DNA from: Gordionus sp. m RMFG-2023
Taxonomy: Eukaryota; Nematomorpha; Gordioida; Chordodea; Parachordodidae
NCBI RefSeq assembly: GCF_954871325.1
Contig: NC_088779.1
Span: 20,772,846 to 20,836,845, forward strand
Length of the DNA: 64,000 bases
Direction: 5' to 3'
Each line of letters begins with the position of its first letter. The stretch's first letter is position 1. Below, in pieces: positions 22,851 to 33,299 of this stretch. The notes under the pieces are model-generated. The model did no database searches. It saw only the letters and a program-made list of their open reading frames with translations, and was not told the origin of the DNA. The translations under genes were made by a program, and so were the position numbers.

Positions 22851-24899
22851 CAGAGTTGTTAAACGCTATTTCTAAAAGTAGCGCGCTACCGTAATAGCTA
22901 TTTGTCAAAAAAAGTAGCGCGCTACCGCTTTCGCTATTTGTCAAAAAAAGTAGCGCGCTATTAGCTACTTTTTTTCAAAAGTAGCTTTAGCTACTTTTAA
23001 GCTACTTTTATAAAAAAAAATTTAGAAACAAATGAAACAAATTTTTTTTATTTTTTTTTTGCTTATAATGTAAATGTATAATAAATAATATATAAAAATC
23101 AACATTTATAAATATAAAAATATAGTTAGTTTAGATTATAAAAAAATAAGCAATATAAATAAATATTTATTTTAATTTGTTGCATTTTAATAATAATATC
23201 ATTTCAATATTATCATCCCCAAGTCTAGAGCGACGATCAGAAAGTATAAGCTTTGCTTTACTAAATAATCTCTCGACACTAGCACTTGAGGGCAAGGGGG
23301 TATTAAATTTCATATATAAATTTTTAATATATGAAAAATTATCAAAAATATTCATCTCAATATATTTTGATTGAAAAAAAAGATCAATTGGATTTTCTAT
23401 TAAATCATCTTTAATTTCAAAAAAATTATTTGAGGATGTCTTCGTGGTAGATACTCGGCAATCTCTGTTTGTTGGAGTAAGATTATTCAGCTTCGCCATT
23501 AGCCTATCTTATTTATAATTTGATATAAATTATGATAATCATAATATTACTAAAATATGTGTGTATTTAGTTAATAAAAATTCTATAAATAATGTGAAAT
23601 ATTAAAATACTAAATATTTTATAGATTAAATAATAACCATTCCATTCTGATAAAAATCATAACTTAAAATAAATATTATAAATAAATTTGTGATATAACC
23701 TAAATGCCTTCAGGTAGTTAGACCCATTATCAGTAACCATCTTGCAAACTTTATTATGAATCCTAAAAGACTTGTGGATGTCAATAATTTTATTTGCAAG
23801 TACGTCATATGTCTGGCATCCTATAATCCTTTTAAGGGCTAAGGCTACAGATCTTCTTTTTAAAGTCCTAGGGTCTAACCAATGGCCTGTGATTCCCAAA
23901 TAAGCTCTAAAAATATTTAATCAGATCAATTTATAAATATAAATAAGTTTTTACCTTCTGTTATGTGTCCAACTATCTGCCGTGGTACATACATAAGATA
24001 TATATGATAACTCTACTATTAGAGCATCTTTCATCACTTTGAAGTTGTCGGCTATTTTATTCATAAGTGTCTGGCGACATAAAACTGTTGTGCCAGGGGA
24101 TAAAGTTTTAATCATCAGAGTAAATGATGGATTATCAACCAAAGACACTGGCTGAACTGTGTCAATAATAAAATCAACAATAACTTTATCAACCAATTTT
24201 TGTGAAATATTGGCATGTTTATTATCAGTTAATTTGGTTTGGATAGTATGTCTTTTTGAATGAAGATTCTCCTATACCAAATTTTTTTATATGTTTCTCT
24301 ATTTCCTTATAGCAATTGGCGTGAACAGTCTAATAAAATAAATAATATTATAATGTAAAAATAACAATTTACCTTTAGGTGTTTCTTCAGGTTATAGCTA
24401 CTCGATTGATTTGATGATATATTTTTTTTACATTTTAAGCACATGAATTTGAATCCAGATTTTGTTTAATATTTATTTTAAAAAATTTTTCAAATTTAGG
24501 GAATGGAAAAACGTTATTAGAGCTATTAAGTACATTTTCTTCCATTGAATCTTCCATATCTGAATCACTTTCAAGGATTTGGATATCCATGGACGATGCC
24601 ATTTTAGATTATTAACACAGATTGAAAATATAAATTAAAAATTGAAAATATATTTAAATTTCAAAATTAAATAATAAATTATAAAAATTATAATTAATTA
24701 TGATATTATATTTAAATTTTCATGTTTATACTTACATTCATTATATTTTTTAAAAGTAGCGAAGTAGCGCGCTACTTAGCTACTTTTAAAAAAAGTAGCT
24801 CGCTATAAAATTAAATAATTTAAAAAAAGTAGCGGCTATTAGCTATAGCTACCAAAAAAGATAGCGCGCTAAGTAGCGCGCGCTACTTTAACAACTCTG
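22851..24899 (-). mobile_element. hAT transposon in the loop of G1
   Basis: Ends CAGAGTTGTTAAA and its inverse; exact 8-bp duplication TTTTTTAC at 22,843-22,850 and 24,900-24,907. Both ends carry many copies of the palindromic AGTAGCGCGCTA motif (about 22,880-23,005 and 24,755-24,890), a dense subterminal pattern like known hAT transposase-binding regions. A minus-strand transposase gene lies between. Its terminal CAGAG(T)TGT wording is shared with the MITE at 19,138-19,514. Confidence 0.92.
23167..24602 (-). CDS. hAT transposase, spliced, damaged and lacking its central part
   Basis: From the ATG at 24,602: an acidic N-terminus, a BED-type zinc finger (FMCLKCKKNISSNQ…NLKKHLK then TVH), the DNA-handling region (LTDNKHANISQKLVDKVIVD), ADSWTHNRRAYLGITGHWLD, and MVTDNGSNYLKAFR. 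It ends with the C-terminal dimerisation block PLPSSASVERLFSKAKLILS. Three introns fit in phase: 24,330-24,372, 23,907-23,954 and 23,504-23,699. About one frameshift lies near 24,470 and one near 24,245. The roughly 250 residues normally between the DNGSN region and the dimerisation block are missing, so the copy is non-autonomous. Confidence 0.82.
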
Positions 24900-24970
24900 T
24901 TTTTTACCTATTACGATTGTATATAATAATATGTAATATAAATGGTATTTTATTATTGACAAATTATGAT

Positions 24971-26112
24971 TGAAATATTATCTAGATATAATAAATACAC
25001 ATTGAACTTTTCCAAATTATAGAAGAGTGTTTAAAATTAACTATAAAATTTAATTTAGATATAAATGATTATATATTTTAATAAAAATTAAAATTTTGTC
25101 ATGTAAAAATTTTTTGAAAATTTCATCAAAATTTTATTTCTTAAATAAAATCTTTAATAAATTAAATATTTCAAAAGATTTTTTGTCTATAGATGTAAAC
25201 TAATAAAAACTATATTAGGATATTTAATTTTGAAATGAGATTAAGTGGTTTGCCAAGCCCGGGGTCCTAATCCCAGTCTCCCATATACAAAACATATAAA
25301 ATGATAAATTTTAACTATTAATGTAAGATTAGAAAGTTATTTTAAAAAACTTATTACTAACATAAATGAAAAATAAATTATAATTATAATATTTTCTAAT
25401 TCATCAATCAGATTTAGAACACTCAACTTTGTTTGATTTTTTAGCTTTTTAACACATTGATTTAATATGATATATATCTATCTATCTATAAATGTGAACG
25501 TTTTCGTATCTTGGTAATGTTAATTTTTTTTCTATCAACTTTGATATCTTCTTAACGTTAATTTCACTTTCCTATCTCCTAATGTTAAAATTTTTTTTTC
25601 TATCAACTTTCCTATCATCTTAATGTTAAATAAATCGAGAGCTATTATTATCTCGCTAAAAATTTTTTTTTAAATTTTTTATGGCAAAACGGGATTCGAA
25701 CTAGCAACTTATCGTTCGGAAGGCATACGTTCTAACCATTGAGCCCCCCCCCCCCGTCAATTTTATATTTTGATATATTTGTATATATATATATTAAAAA
25801 AATTTTTTTATAAAATTAATTTAATTTAATCAGAATGACGAGGTTGATGGGTAATTACTAATTAGTTAGGTGTATACGATACTAAATATGCTTTATTAAT
25901 ATATTTCATAAAAATATTAATATTTAGGAGAAAAAGAGGTAAAAATGTTGCAATGTAAGGGTATTAGAAATATCATAATTTACATTTATGATAGAAATCA
26001 ACTTGGGTAAAATTAAAAATAGATATCCTTGAAAATTTTTTAATTTTAAATATGGGCTAGACATTGGCTTTTTTAAATATTTTATTTGAATTCTCAACTA
26101 CCAAAATTATTC
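24971..26112 (-). repeat. G1 inner arm, right
   Basis: Reverse-complement partner of 21,390-22,532. Arm similarity stops at ATTGAAATATTATCTAGATA; the loop beyond it was about 390 bp before the hAT insertion. Confidence 0.88.
25682..25756 (-). repeat. tRNA-like sequence in G1 right arm
   Basis: Inverted partner of 21,745-21,816, with a C run where the left copy has a G run. It shows the tRNA-like sequence was already in the arm when the palindrome formed. Confidence 0.5.
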
Positions 26113-28740
26113 TGAATCTCCTTGAAAAGCTAAACATGAATCTGCTTTTATTTTAAAAAAAACGGTTTTTTGACCGGGGACGCGTAGTGTTTTTGAAAAA
26201 AAAAAGTGTTTTATGAAAAAATCACTAAGTTATAAAATAGTTTAAAATATAATATATACATATTCTGTATTCTTTTAATGAGCTAAATATGAATCCGTTT
26301 TGATTTTTTTAAAAAAACTGTATTTTGACCGGGGACGCATAGGGATGCGTAGTTTAGCCAAAAAAAATTTTTTCGAAAAAATTTTTTTTTTAATTTTTTT
26401 TTATTAATACCATTTTCTGAATCTCCTTAAAAAGCTAAACATGAATCTGCTTTTATTTTAAAAAAAAAACAGTTTTTTGACCGGGGACGCGTAGTGTTTT
26501 CGAAAAAAAGTGTTTTTTGAAAAATTCACTAAGTTATAAAATAGTTTAAAATATAATATTTACATATTCTGTATTCTATTAATGAGCTAAATATGAATCT
26601 GTTTTGATTTTTTAAAAAAAACTGTATTTTGACCGGGGACGCGTAGTTTAGCCAAAAAAAAATTTTTTTTTTAAATTTTTTTTAAATTTTTTTTTATTAA
26701 TACCATTTTCTGAATCTTTTTAAAAAGCTAAACATGAATCTGCTTTTATTTTTTAAAAAAAACGGTTTTTTGACCGGGGACGCGTAGTGTTTTTGAAAAA
26801 AAAAGTGTTTTTTGAAAAAATCACTAAGTTATAAAATAGTTTAAAATATAATATTTACATATTCTGTATTCTTTTAATGAGCTAAATATGAATCTGTTTT
26901 GATTTTTAAAAAAAAACTGTATTTTGACCGGGGACGCCTAGGGACGCGTAGTATAGCCAAAAAAATTTTTTTTTTAATTTTTTTTTATTATTACCATTTT
27001 CTGAATCTCCTTAAAAAGCTAAACATGAATCTGCTTTTATTTTTTAAAAAAAACGGTTTTTTGACCGGGGACGCGTAGTGTTTTCGAAAAAAAGTGTTTT
27101 TTGAAAAAATCACTATGTTATAAAATAGTTTAAAATATAATATTTACATATTCTGTATTCTTTTAATGAGCTAAATATGAATCCGTTTTGATTTTTTAAA
27201 AAAAACTATATTTTGGCCGGGGACGCGTAGTTTAGCCAAAAAAAAAATTTTTTAAAAAAATTTTTTTTTAAAATTTTTTTTATTAATACCATTTTCTGAA
27301 TCTCCTTAAAAAGCTAAACATGAATCTGCTTTTATTTTTTTAAAAAAACGGTTTTTTGACCGGGGACGCGTAGTGTTTTTGAAAAAAAAAGTGTTTTTTG
27401 AAAAAATCACTAAGTTATAAAATAGTTTAAAATATAATATTTACATATTCTGTATTCTTTTAATGAGCTAAATATGAATCTGTTTTGATTTTTTAAAAAA
27501 AACTGTATTTTGACCTGGGACGCGTAGGGACGCGTAGTTTAGCCAAAAAAAAATTTTTTTTTTAATTTTTTTTTTTAAATTTTTTTTATTAATACCATTT
27601 TCTGAATCTCCTTAAAATGCTAAACATGAATCTGCTTTTATTTTTTAAAAAAAAACGGTTTTTTGACCGGGGACGCGTAGTGTTTTCGAAAAAAGTGTTT
27701 TTTGAAAAAATCACTATGTTATAAAATAGTTTAAAATATAATATTTACATATTCTGTATTCTTTTAATGAGCTAAATATGAATCCGTTTTGATTTTTTTA
27801 AAAAAACTATATTTTGGCCGGGGACGCTTAGTTTAGCCAAAAAAAAAATTTTTTGAAAATTTTTTTTATTAATACCATTTTCTGAATCTCCTTGAAAAGC
27901 TAAACATGAATCTGCTTTTATTTTTTAAAAAAAACGGTTTTTGACCGGGGACGCGTAGTGTTTTTGAAAAAAAAAGTGTTTTTTGAAAAAATCACTAAGT
28001 TATAAAATAGTTTAAAATATAATATTTACATATTCTGTATTCTTTTAATGAGCTAAATATGGATCTGTTTTGATTTTTAAAAAAAAACTGTATTTTGACC
28101 GGGGACGCGTAGGGACGCGTAGTATAGCCAAAAAATATTTTTTTTTAAATTTTTTTTTATTAATACCATTTTCTGAATCTCCTTAAAAAGCTAAACATGA
28201 ATCTGCTTTTATTTTTTTACGGTTTTTTGACCGGGGACGCGTAGTGTTTTTGAAAAAAAAGTGTTTTTTGAAAAAATCACTAAGTTATAAAATGGTTTAA
28301 AATATAATATTTACATATTCTGTATTCTTTTAAAGAGCTAAATATGAATCTGTTTTGATTTTTTAAAAAAAACTGTATTTTGACCTGGGACGCGTAGGGA
28401 CGCGTAGTTTAGCCAAAAAAAAAATTTTTTTTTTAATTTTTTTTTTAAAATTTTTTTTATTAATACCATTTTCTGAATCTCCTTAAAAAGCTAAACATGA
28501 ATCTGCTTTTATTTTTAAAAAAAAACGGTTTTTTGACCGGGGACGCGTAGTGTTTTCGAAAAAAGTGTTTTTTAAAAAAATCACTATGTTATAAAATAGT
28601 TTAAAATATAATATTTACATATTCTGTATTCTTTTAATGAGCTAAATATGAATCCGTTTTGATTTTTTAAAAAAAACTATATTTTGGCCGGGGACGCGTA
28701 GTTTAGCCAAAAAAAAAATTTTTTAAAAAAATTTTTTTTT
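26112..28740 (-). repeat. G1 right tandem array, inner part (about 9 units)
   Basis: Units of about 285-305 bp with the landmark ACCATTTTCTGAATCTCC near 26,409, 26,698, 26,992, 27,287, 27,593, 27,875, 28,165 and 28,466. The two half-units are recognisable as CTGAATCTCCTTAAAAAGCT…GGGGACGCGTAG and CTGTATTCTTTTAATGAGCT…GGGGACGCGTAG. Variants alternate (AGTGTTTTCG versus AGTGTTTTTG), giving a higher-order pattern. Confidence 0.9.
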
Positions 28741-29370
28741 TAAGTGTCTGATGAAGAGGCCAGACGGAGTGCCCCTTTTATATCTAAATTATCGATTTTT
28801 TTTCTCATTAAATTTACTTTTATCTTAAAAGGATTTATGGATAACTTAGGTGTGGAAGTTATGTCCATTGAAATGTTGTCTAGATCATTTATCCTGTTCT
28901 TAATTTGTTGAGTGAGGGACAGTTTGCTTTTGTCAGTTGGAACCTGAAAGGCATGGAAGCCAAATAAGAGAAACTCTTTCCAGTGCTGTGGGGAGTTAAA
29001 ATTGGTTAGAAGGTTATTAATAGTTTTAATATATGATTTAGCCGCAAGAAGCCTGGCTTCCCGTGGGATTCTTGAGATAATATGAGATTTAGGTAAATTC
29101 ATCGGAGAAGGAGGGTATTGGTTACTCATTGGAAGTACAGGGTGAGTCCTCATTAACAGATAAATTATTAATTGTGGTGAGAGCTGGGATATGTGAAGGG
29201 GATGTTAATGTTAAATGCAATAGAGAAAATGGAGGGGGGATAGGATTGGTAAAGGTAACTGATGTGATAAATGACACTAGTTACCACTTTTACCGAGCTT
29301 CCTTAGGGTTCCGTTTTTGTTGATTAAGGTATGTAGCCCACAGTTTGGACATTTTTTTCTAATTGGGATA
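28741..29370 (-). mobile_element. LINE fragment, 5' part of ORF
   Basis: Minus-strand frame with KCPNCGLHTLINKNGTL (the N-terminal CxxC finger; TCPSCQKLIHLRKDGCL in the long copy). A stop and a gap follow, then SHIISRIPREARLLAAKSYI, LTQQIKNRINDL and KKIDNLDIKGALRLASSSD. The long copy reads NIISRIPNGARLTVAKSF, LTQQIKDSA and KKIDNLNIKGALRLVS. It stops abruptly at the G1 array boundary, so the 3' part was lost when this 1.75-kb block joined the array. Confidence 0.85.
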
Positions 29371-30489
29371 TGTGTAGAAGGATTTATATTTATAGGGGGA
29401 GGGGCAAGGTGAAGGGAATTGAAATTTTTGTGTTATTGTTTTTCTTAGAGGGGGAATAAGATGGATATATTTTTAAAAAAAATTTAAAAATAAGAAGAAA
29501 AAAAAGAACTCGAAATAAAATAGTTGAAAATTATCGTTAAATTTATTTTATTTTAATTAAATGGATGTTAAGAGTTATTTAAATAAATAAACAATAAGCA
29601 ATTAACATTGACGTAAATGGGCCATTAGTAAGTAAAAATGGTGGATAATAATATACTTGAAATGACGCAAAATTTTTCGTGGAAGAAGGTAATGTTATCA
29701 GCGAAACAAAAAAAAAAGGGCACGGAAATATCCGATATGAGAAGGGAACTCATTTTTTTGAGACTCTTGAAGAATATCGATTGAGAAAAGATAAATATAA
29801 TTTGAATTATTTTGAGAGATTAGTGTAGTGTGATTCATCTAGATTTGTTTTCGCAAGTAATTTGGAGAATTAATCAATTGACTATCCCTTTGGTTGAAGA
29901 TAGGCTATGGTCGTCTTTAAAGGGCTTGTAACCATTCGGTTTTATAATGTTTATGCTACGATAAAATATATTTTGTTGATATGTAGCAATAGGTATAAGT
30001 TTGTATAATTTTGTGGTTGGAGTGATACTCAAGATTAAATTAGTCAAGGAATTAAACGGTCCAGAACCAAGGAGAATGATATAATTGAAGGAGTTATTTT
30101 AGTTTTTATAATTATAGGAATTTAATAATAAATTATTTTACAAACTTTTTCTTTTATTAATAATCTTCAATTTCTTTATTAAAATATAATTATGTCGTTT
30201 TTAGGTTAAAAAGAATTATTGAAATATTCTTAAAACATAAATTATAATTAAACAGTTAGGTTTTATATTATTATTGCCTCTATATTTATAATATTAAAAA
30301 TTTAAATTCATGTTATGAATATTTTTTTTTAGATTTACCGTCTCAAAAACATAGGGGCCATTTATATCAAAATCTCACAACCCCTTAGTGGGATTTTGAT
30401 GGTGTGAGATTTCGAAATCTTATAGATCACTCTCACACGTTACACCAGGGGAAAGTCTGGGTTTGAATAATATAAAAATTCTAGAGTTT
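29371..30489. other. remainder of the insertion in the G1 right array
   Basis: AT-rich. At 29,775-29,890 (plus) it contains RKDKYNLNYFERL and flanking sequence that recurs on the minus strand at 39,110-39,300. At 30,378-30,425 a short hairpin pairs AAATCTCACA with TGTGAGATTT. No further gene is recognised. Confidence 0.45.
29775..29890 (+). repeat. dispersed repeat fragment, copy 1 (copy 2 at 39,110-39,300)
   Basis: Both copies share AGAAAAGATAAATATAATTT, AATTATTTTGAGAG, GTGTGATTCA and AATTTGGAGAATT in order. A frame reading RKDKYNLNYFER is common to both, so this is likely a fragment of a coding transposon or retrogene not otherwise recognised. Confidence 0.55.
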
Positions 30490-31872
30490 TGACAAAAAAA
30501 AAATTTTTTGAAAATTTTTTTTTGAAAATTTTTTTTATTAATACCATTTTCTGAATCTCCTTGAAAAGCTAAACATGAATCTGCTTTTATTTTTTAAAAA
30601 AAACGGTTTTTGACCGGGGACGCGTAGTGTTTTTGAAAAAAAAAGTGTTTTTTGAAAAAATCACTAAGTTATAAAATAGTTTAAAATATAATATTTACAT
30701 ATTCTGTATTCTTTTAATGAGCTAAATATGGATCTGTTTTGATTTTTAAAAAAAAACTGTATTTTGACCGGGGACGCGTAGGGACGCGTAGTATAGCCAA
30801 AAAATATTTTTTTTTAAATTTTTTTTTATTAATACCATTTTCTGAATCTCCTTAAAAAGCTAAACATGAATCTGCTTTTATTTTTTTACGGTTTTTTGAC
30901 CGGGGACGCGTAGTGTTTTTGAAAAAAAAGTGTTTTTTGAAAAAATCACTAAGTTATAAAATGGTTTAAAATATAATATTTACATATTCTGTATTCTTTT
31001 AAAGAGCTAAATATGAATCTGTTTTGATTTTTAAAAAAAAACTGTATTTTGACCGGGGACGCGTAGGGACGCGTAGTATAGCCAAAAAATATTTTTTTTT
31101 AAATTTTTTTTTATTAATACCATTTTCTGAATCTCCTTAAAAAGCTAAACATGAATCTGCTTTTATTTTTTTACGGTTTTTTGACCGGGGACGCGTAGTG
31201 TTTTTGAAAAAAAAGTGTTTTTTGAAAAAATCACTAAGTTATAAAATGGTTTAAAATATAATATTTACATATTCTGTATTCTTTTAAAGAGCTAAATATG
31301 AATCTGTTTTGATTTTTTAAAAAAAACTGTATTTTGACCTGGGACGCGTAGGGACGCGTAGTTTAGCCAAAAAAAAAATTTTTTTTTAAATTTTTTTTTT
31401 AAAATTTTTTTTATTAATACCATTTTCTGAATCTCCTTAAAAAGCTAAACATGAATCTGCTTTTATTTTTTAAAAAAAACGGTTTTTTGACCGGGGACGC
31501 GTAGTGTTTTTGAAAAAAAAAGTGTTTTTTGAAAAAATCACTAAGTTATAAAATAGTTTAAAATATAATATTTACATATTCTGTATTCTTTTAATGAGCT
31601 AAATATAAATCCGTTTTTATTTTTTAAAAAAAACTGTATTTTGACCGGGAACGCGTATGGACGCGTAGGGACGCGTAGTTTATTTATTAAAAAAATAAAT
31701 TTTTATAAATTTTATATAGTTACCGTATTTTTTTTAAATTAAAAAAAACATTTTCTAACTCATCTTATAAAGCTTAATAAGATTTCCTATTAATATTAAT
31801 AAAAATAAGTCGTTTTGACCTGGGACGCGTAGGGACGCGTAGTTTTCGGGGACGCGTATTTTAGTCATTCCC
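30490..31872 (-). repeat. G1 right tandem array, outer part and tip (about 4 units)
   Basis: It continues the array after the 1.75-kb insertion. The first unit (from about 30,536) is almost identical to the unit at about 27,867. The next two (about 30,826 and 31,111) are almost identical to each other and to the unit at about 28,157, including a shortened TTTTTTTACGG junction, so recent unit duplication occurred. The final 200 bp mirror the left tip. Confidence 0.9.
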
Positions 31873-32430
31873 GTTCTATTTATGATAAATCTGGATGGAT
31901 CTGATAAATATTTATATGTGTAGGGAAATTTAAAAAATCTAGAAGCTTTAAAAATAAAAAAATTAGTAATGAAATACCAATCTAATAAAATAGTTGGGTG
32001 GCAACTTCAACTTTTGAAGATATCCTAATAGGATTCCTCATTAATGAAGAAAATTATATAGTTTTATGACAAAGAATAAAATATTTTTTTACCAGTAAAT
32101 ACCACATTCCTAATTTAATCTTTAGACATAGGTGCAAGGGTATTATGAGAAAGATGGTAACATTGATGGAAAGAAATGACACCACCTCTTTTATAAAAGA
32201 TTTACACTCGATGATAGCCTCTATCTTATAAAATTTGCATGGGATGAGGTGACAAGTACAGCAATCATAAAATACTTGCTAATTTTTTGATAAGTCTATG
32301 GTATTTGATTGAGAATTGGAAGATGAAACGAAGAAGATGAATTTGATCCCATATTTATAGAATATGTGTTACATTGATGTTGCTAGCTGTCATTGTATAT
32401 TGGATGATCAAGACAGACATTTATAAACAA
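31873..32430 (+). pseudogene. pogo/Tigger transposase relic, 3' half
   Basis: Continues the relic of 19,740-20,176 after G1. Readable pieces: MINLDGSDKYLYV, KKLVMKYQSNK, FLPVNTTFLI then SLDIGA (active elements: LPPNTTSLIQPLDQG), MVTLMERNDTTSFIKDLHS, LYLIKFAWDEVTSTAIIKYL. These cover the second and third catalytic regions and the C-terminal helix. Many stops and frameshifts make it long dead. Confidence 0.82.
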
Positions 32431-33299
32431 ATAAGATTAGAATTTGAAGGTTTAATTAAAAAATTTAATTAATCTTATTTTTTATAAAAAGTTATCAGAG
32501 ATCTAACAATAATGAGGGAATTTATAGATATCTGCTAATTTAGTTACGGCTCTTAATGGTTATATTTTTTTGAATATGCTCATGATCATATAAGGGACCA
32601 AGATTCATTAAGAAAGCTAGAGAATATAGTAGAAAAATAATTATTTGCTCATTTATGGATTTTTGAATAGGCACAGGATATTCCAATGTAACAGTGTTCA
32701 CTAAGAAAGCTAGAGAATATGATAAAAATAATTAACCATCAAGACTTTGATAACTCTTATCACAAAAATATAAGTAGCAAAAAAATTATCTTGTTTTATA
32801 ATAATATTATGTATATAGTAAAACGATTTCAAATCAAATATTATGGAAATTAAAACAAATCATTTCTGCTTTTTAATATTTATGTTTTCCTAATTAGCCA
32901 CTAGATATTTTTAAAAAATCAACAGATATAAATTGAATATATTGTATCATAATATATGGAATAGATAAAAAAAAAATATATTAATATAAGGCTGGCTTTA
33001 CACATGGTAAAAATCAAATTCATATGTTTAAACATAGTAGCCAAATTTTTAAAATTTATATTTTTAATTCAAAATTTGGGTAGACTTTTTTTTAAATTAA
33101 AAATTTATAGTATGTTATTTTTATTTGCTGAAGATGATATTATTGTTATTTTTATTTGCTGAAGATGATATGCAACTAAATATTGAAATATTCATTGATG
33201 GATCCTAATTTTTTACTTTTAAACAAAATTTTCTTTTTCAAAAATATGAACTCTGTAGTACAAATATACATAATTATATTTAAAAAAAAATTTCGAAAA
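32431..33299. other. AT-rich stretch with two small tandem duplications
   Basis: Probably the 3' flank of the pogo/Tigger relic. A block with AAGAAAGCTAGAGAATAT is repeated near 32,608 and 32,702. A 27-bp block with TTATTTGCTGAAGATGATAT is repeated near 33,120 and 33,150. No gene is seen. Confidence 0.4.

Larger units (their letters stand above)
20177..31872. mobile_element. giant palindromic foldback element G1 (11.7 kb)
   Basis: It begins GGGAATGACTAAAATACGCG and ends with the inverse. GTTCTATT is directly repeated at 20,169-20,176 and 31,873-31,880, and the sequence across the empty site rejoins the pogo/Tigger relic, which proves an insertion. Order: tip plus tandem array (to 21,389), inner arm (to 22,532), loop (22,533-24,970), inverted inner arm (to 26,112), inverted array and tip. 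A hAT transposon fills the loop and a 1.75-kb insertion including a LINE fragment (28,741-30,489) splits the right array. No transposase of its own is seen. An 8-bp duplication fits hAT or P-type transposases; foldback elements with array-filled arms are also known among MULEs (9 bp) and Galileo (7 bp). Confidence 0.88.

Noticed and set aside
20177-31872. CRISPR-like or centromeric satellite reading of the arrays
   Set aside because: Units are long and lack spacers, the arrays are inverted around a loop, and an exact target duplication bounds the whole, so a mobile element explains them better.
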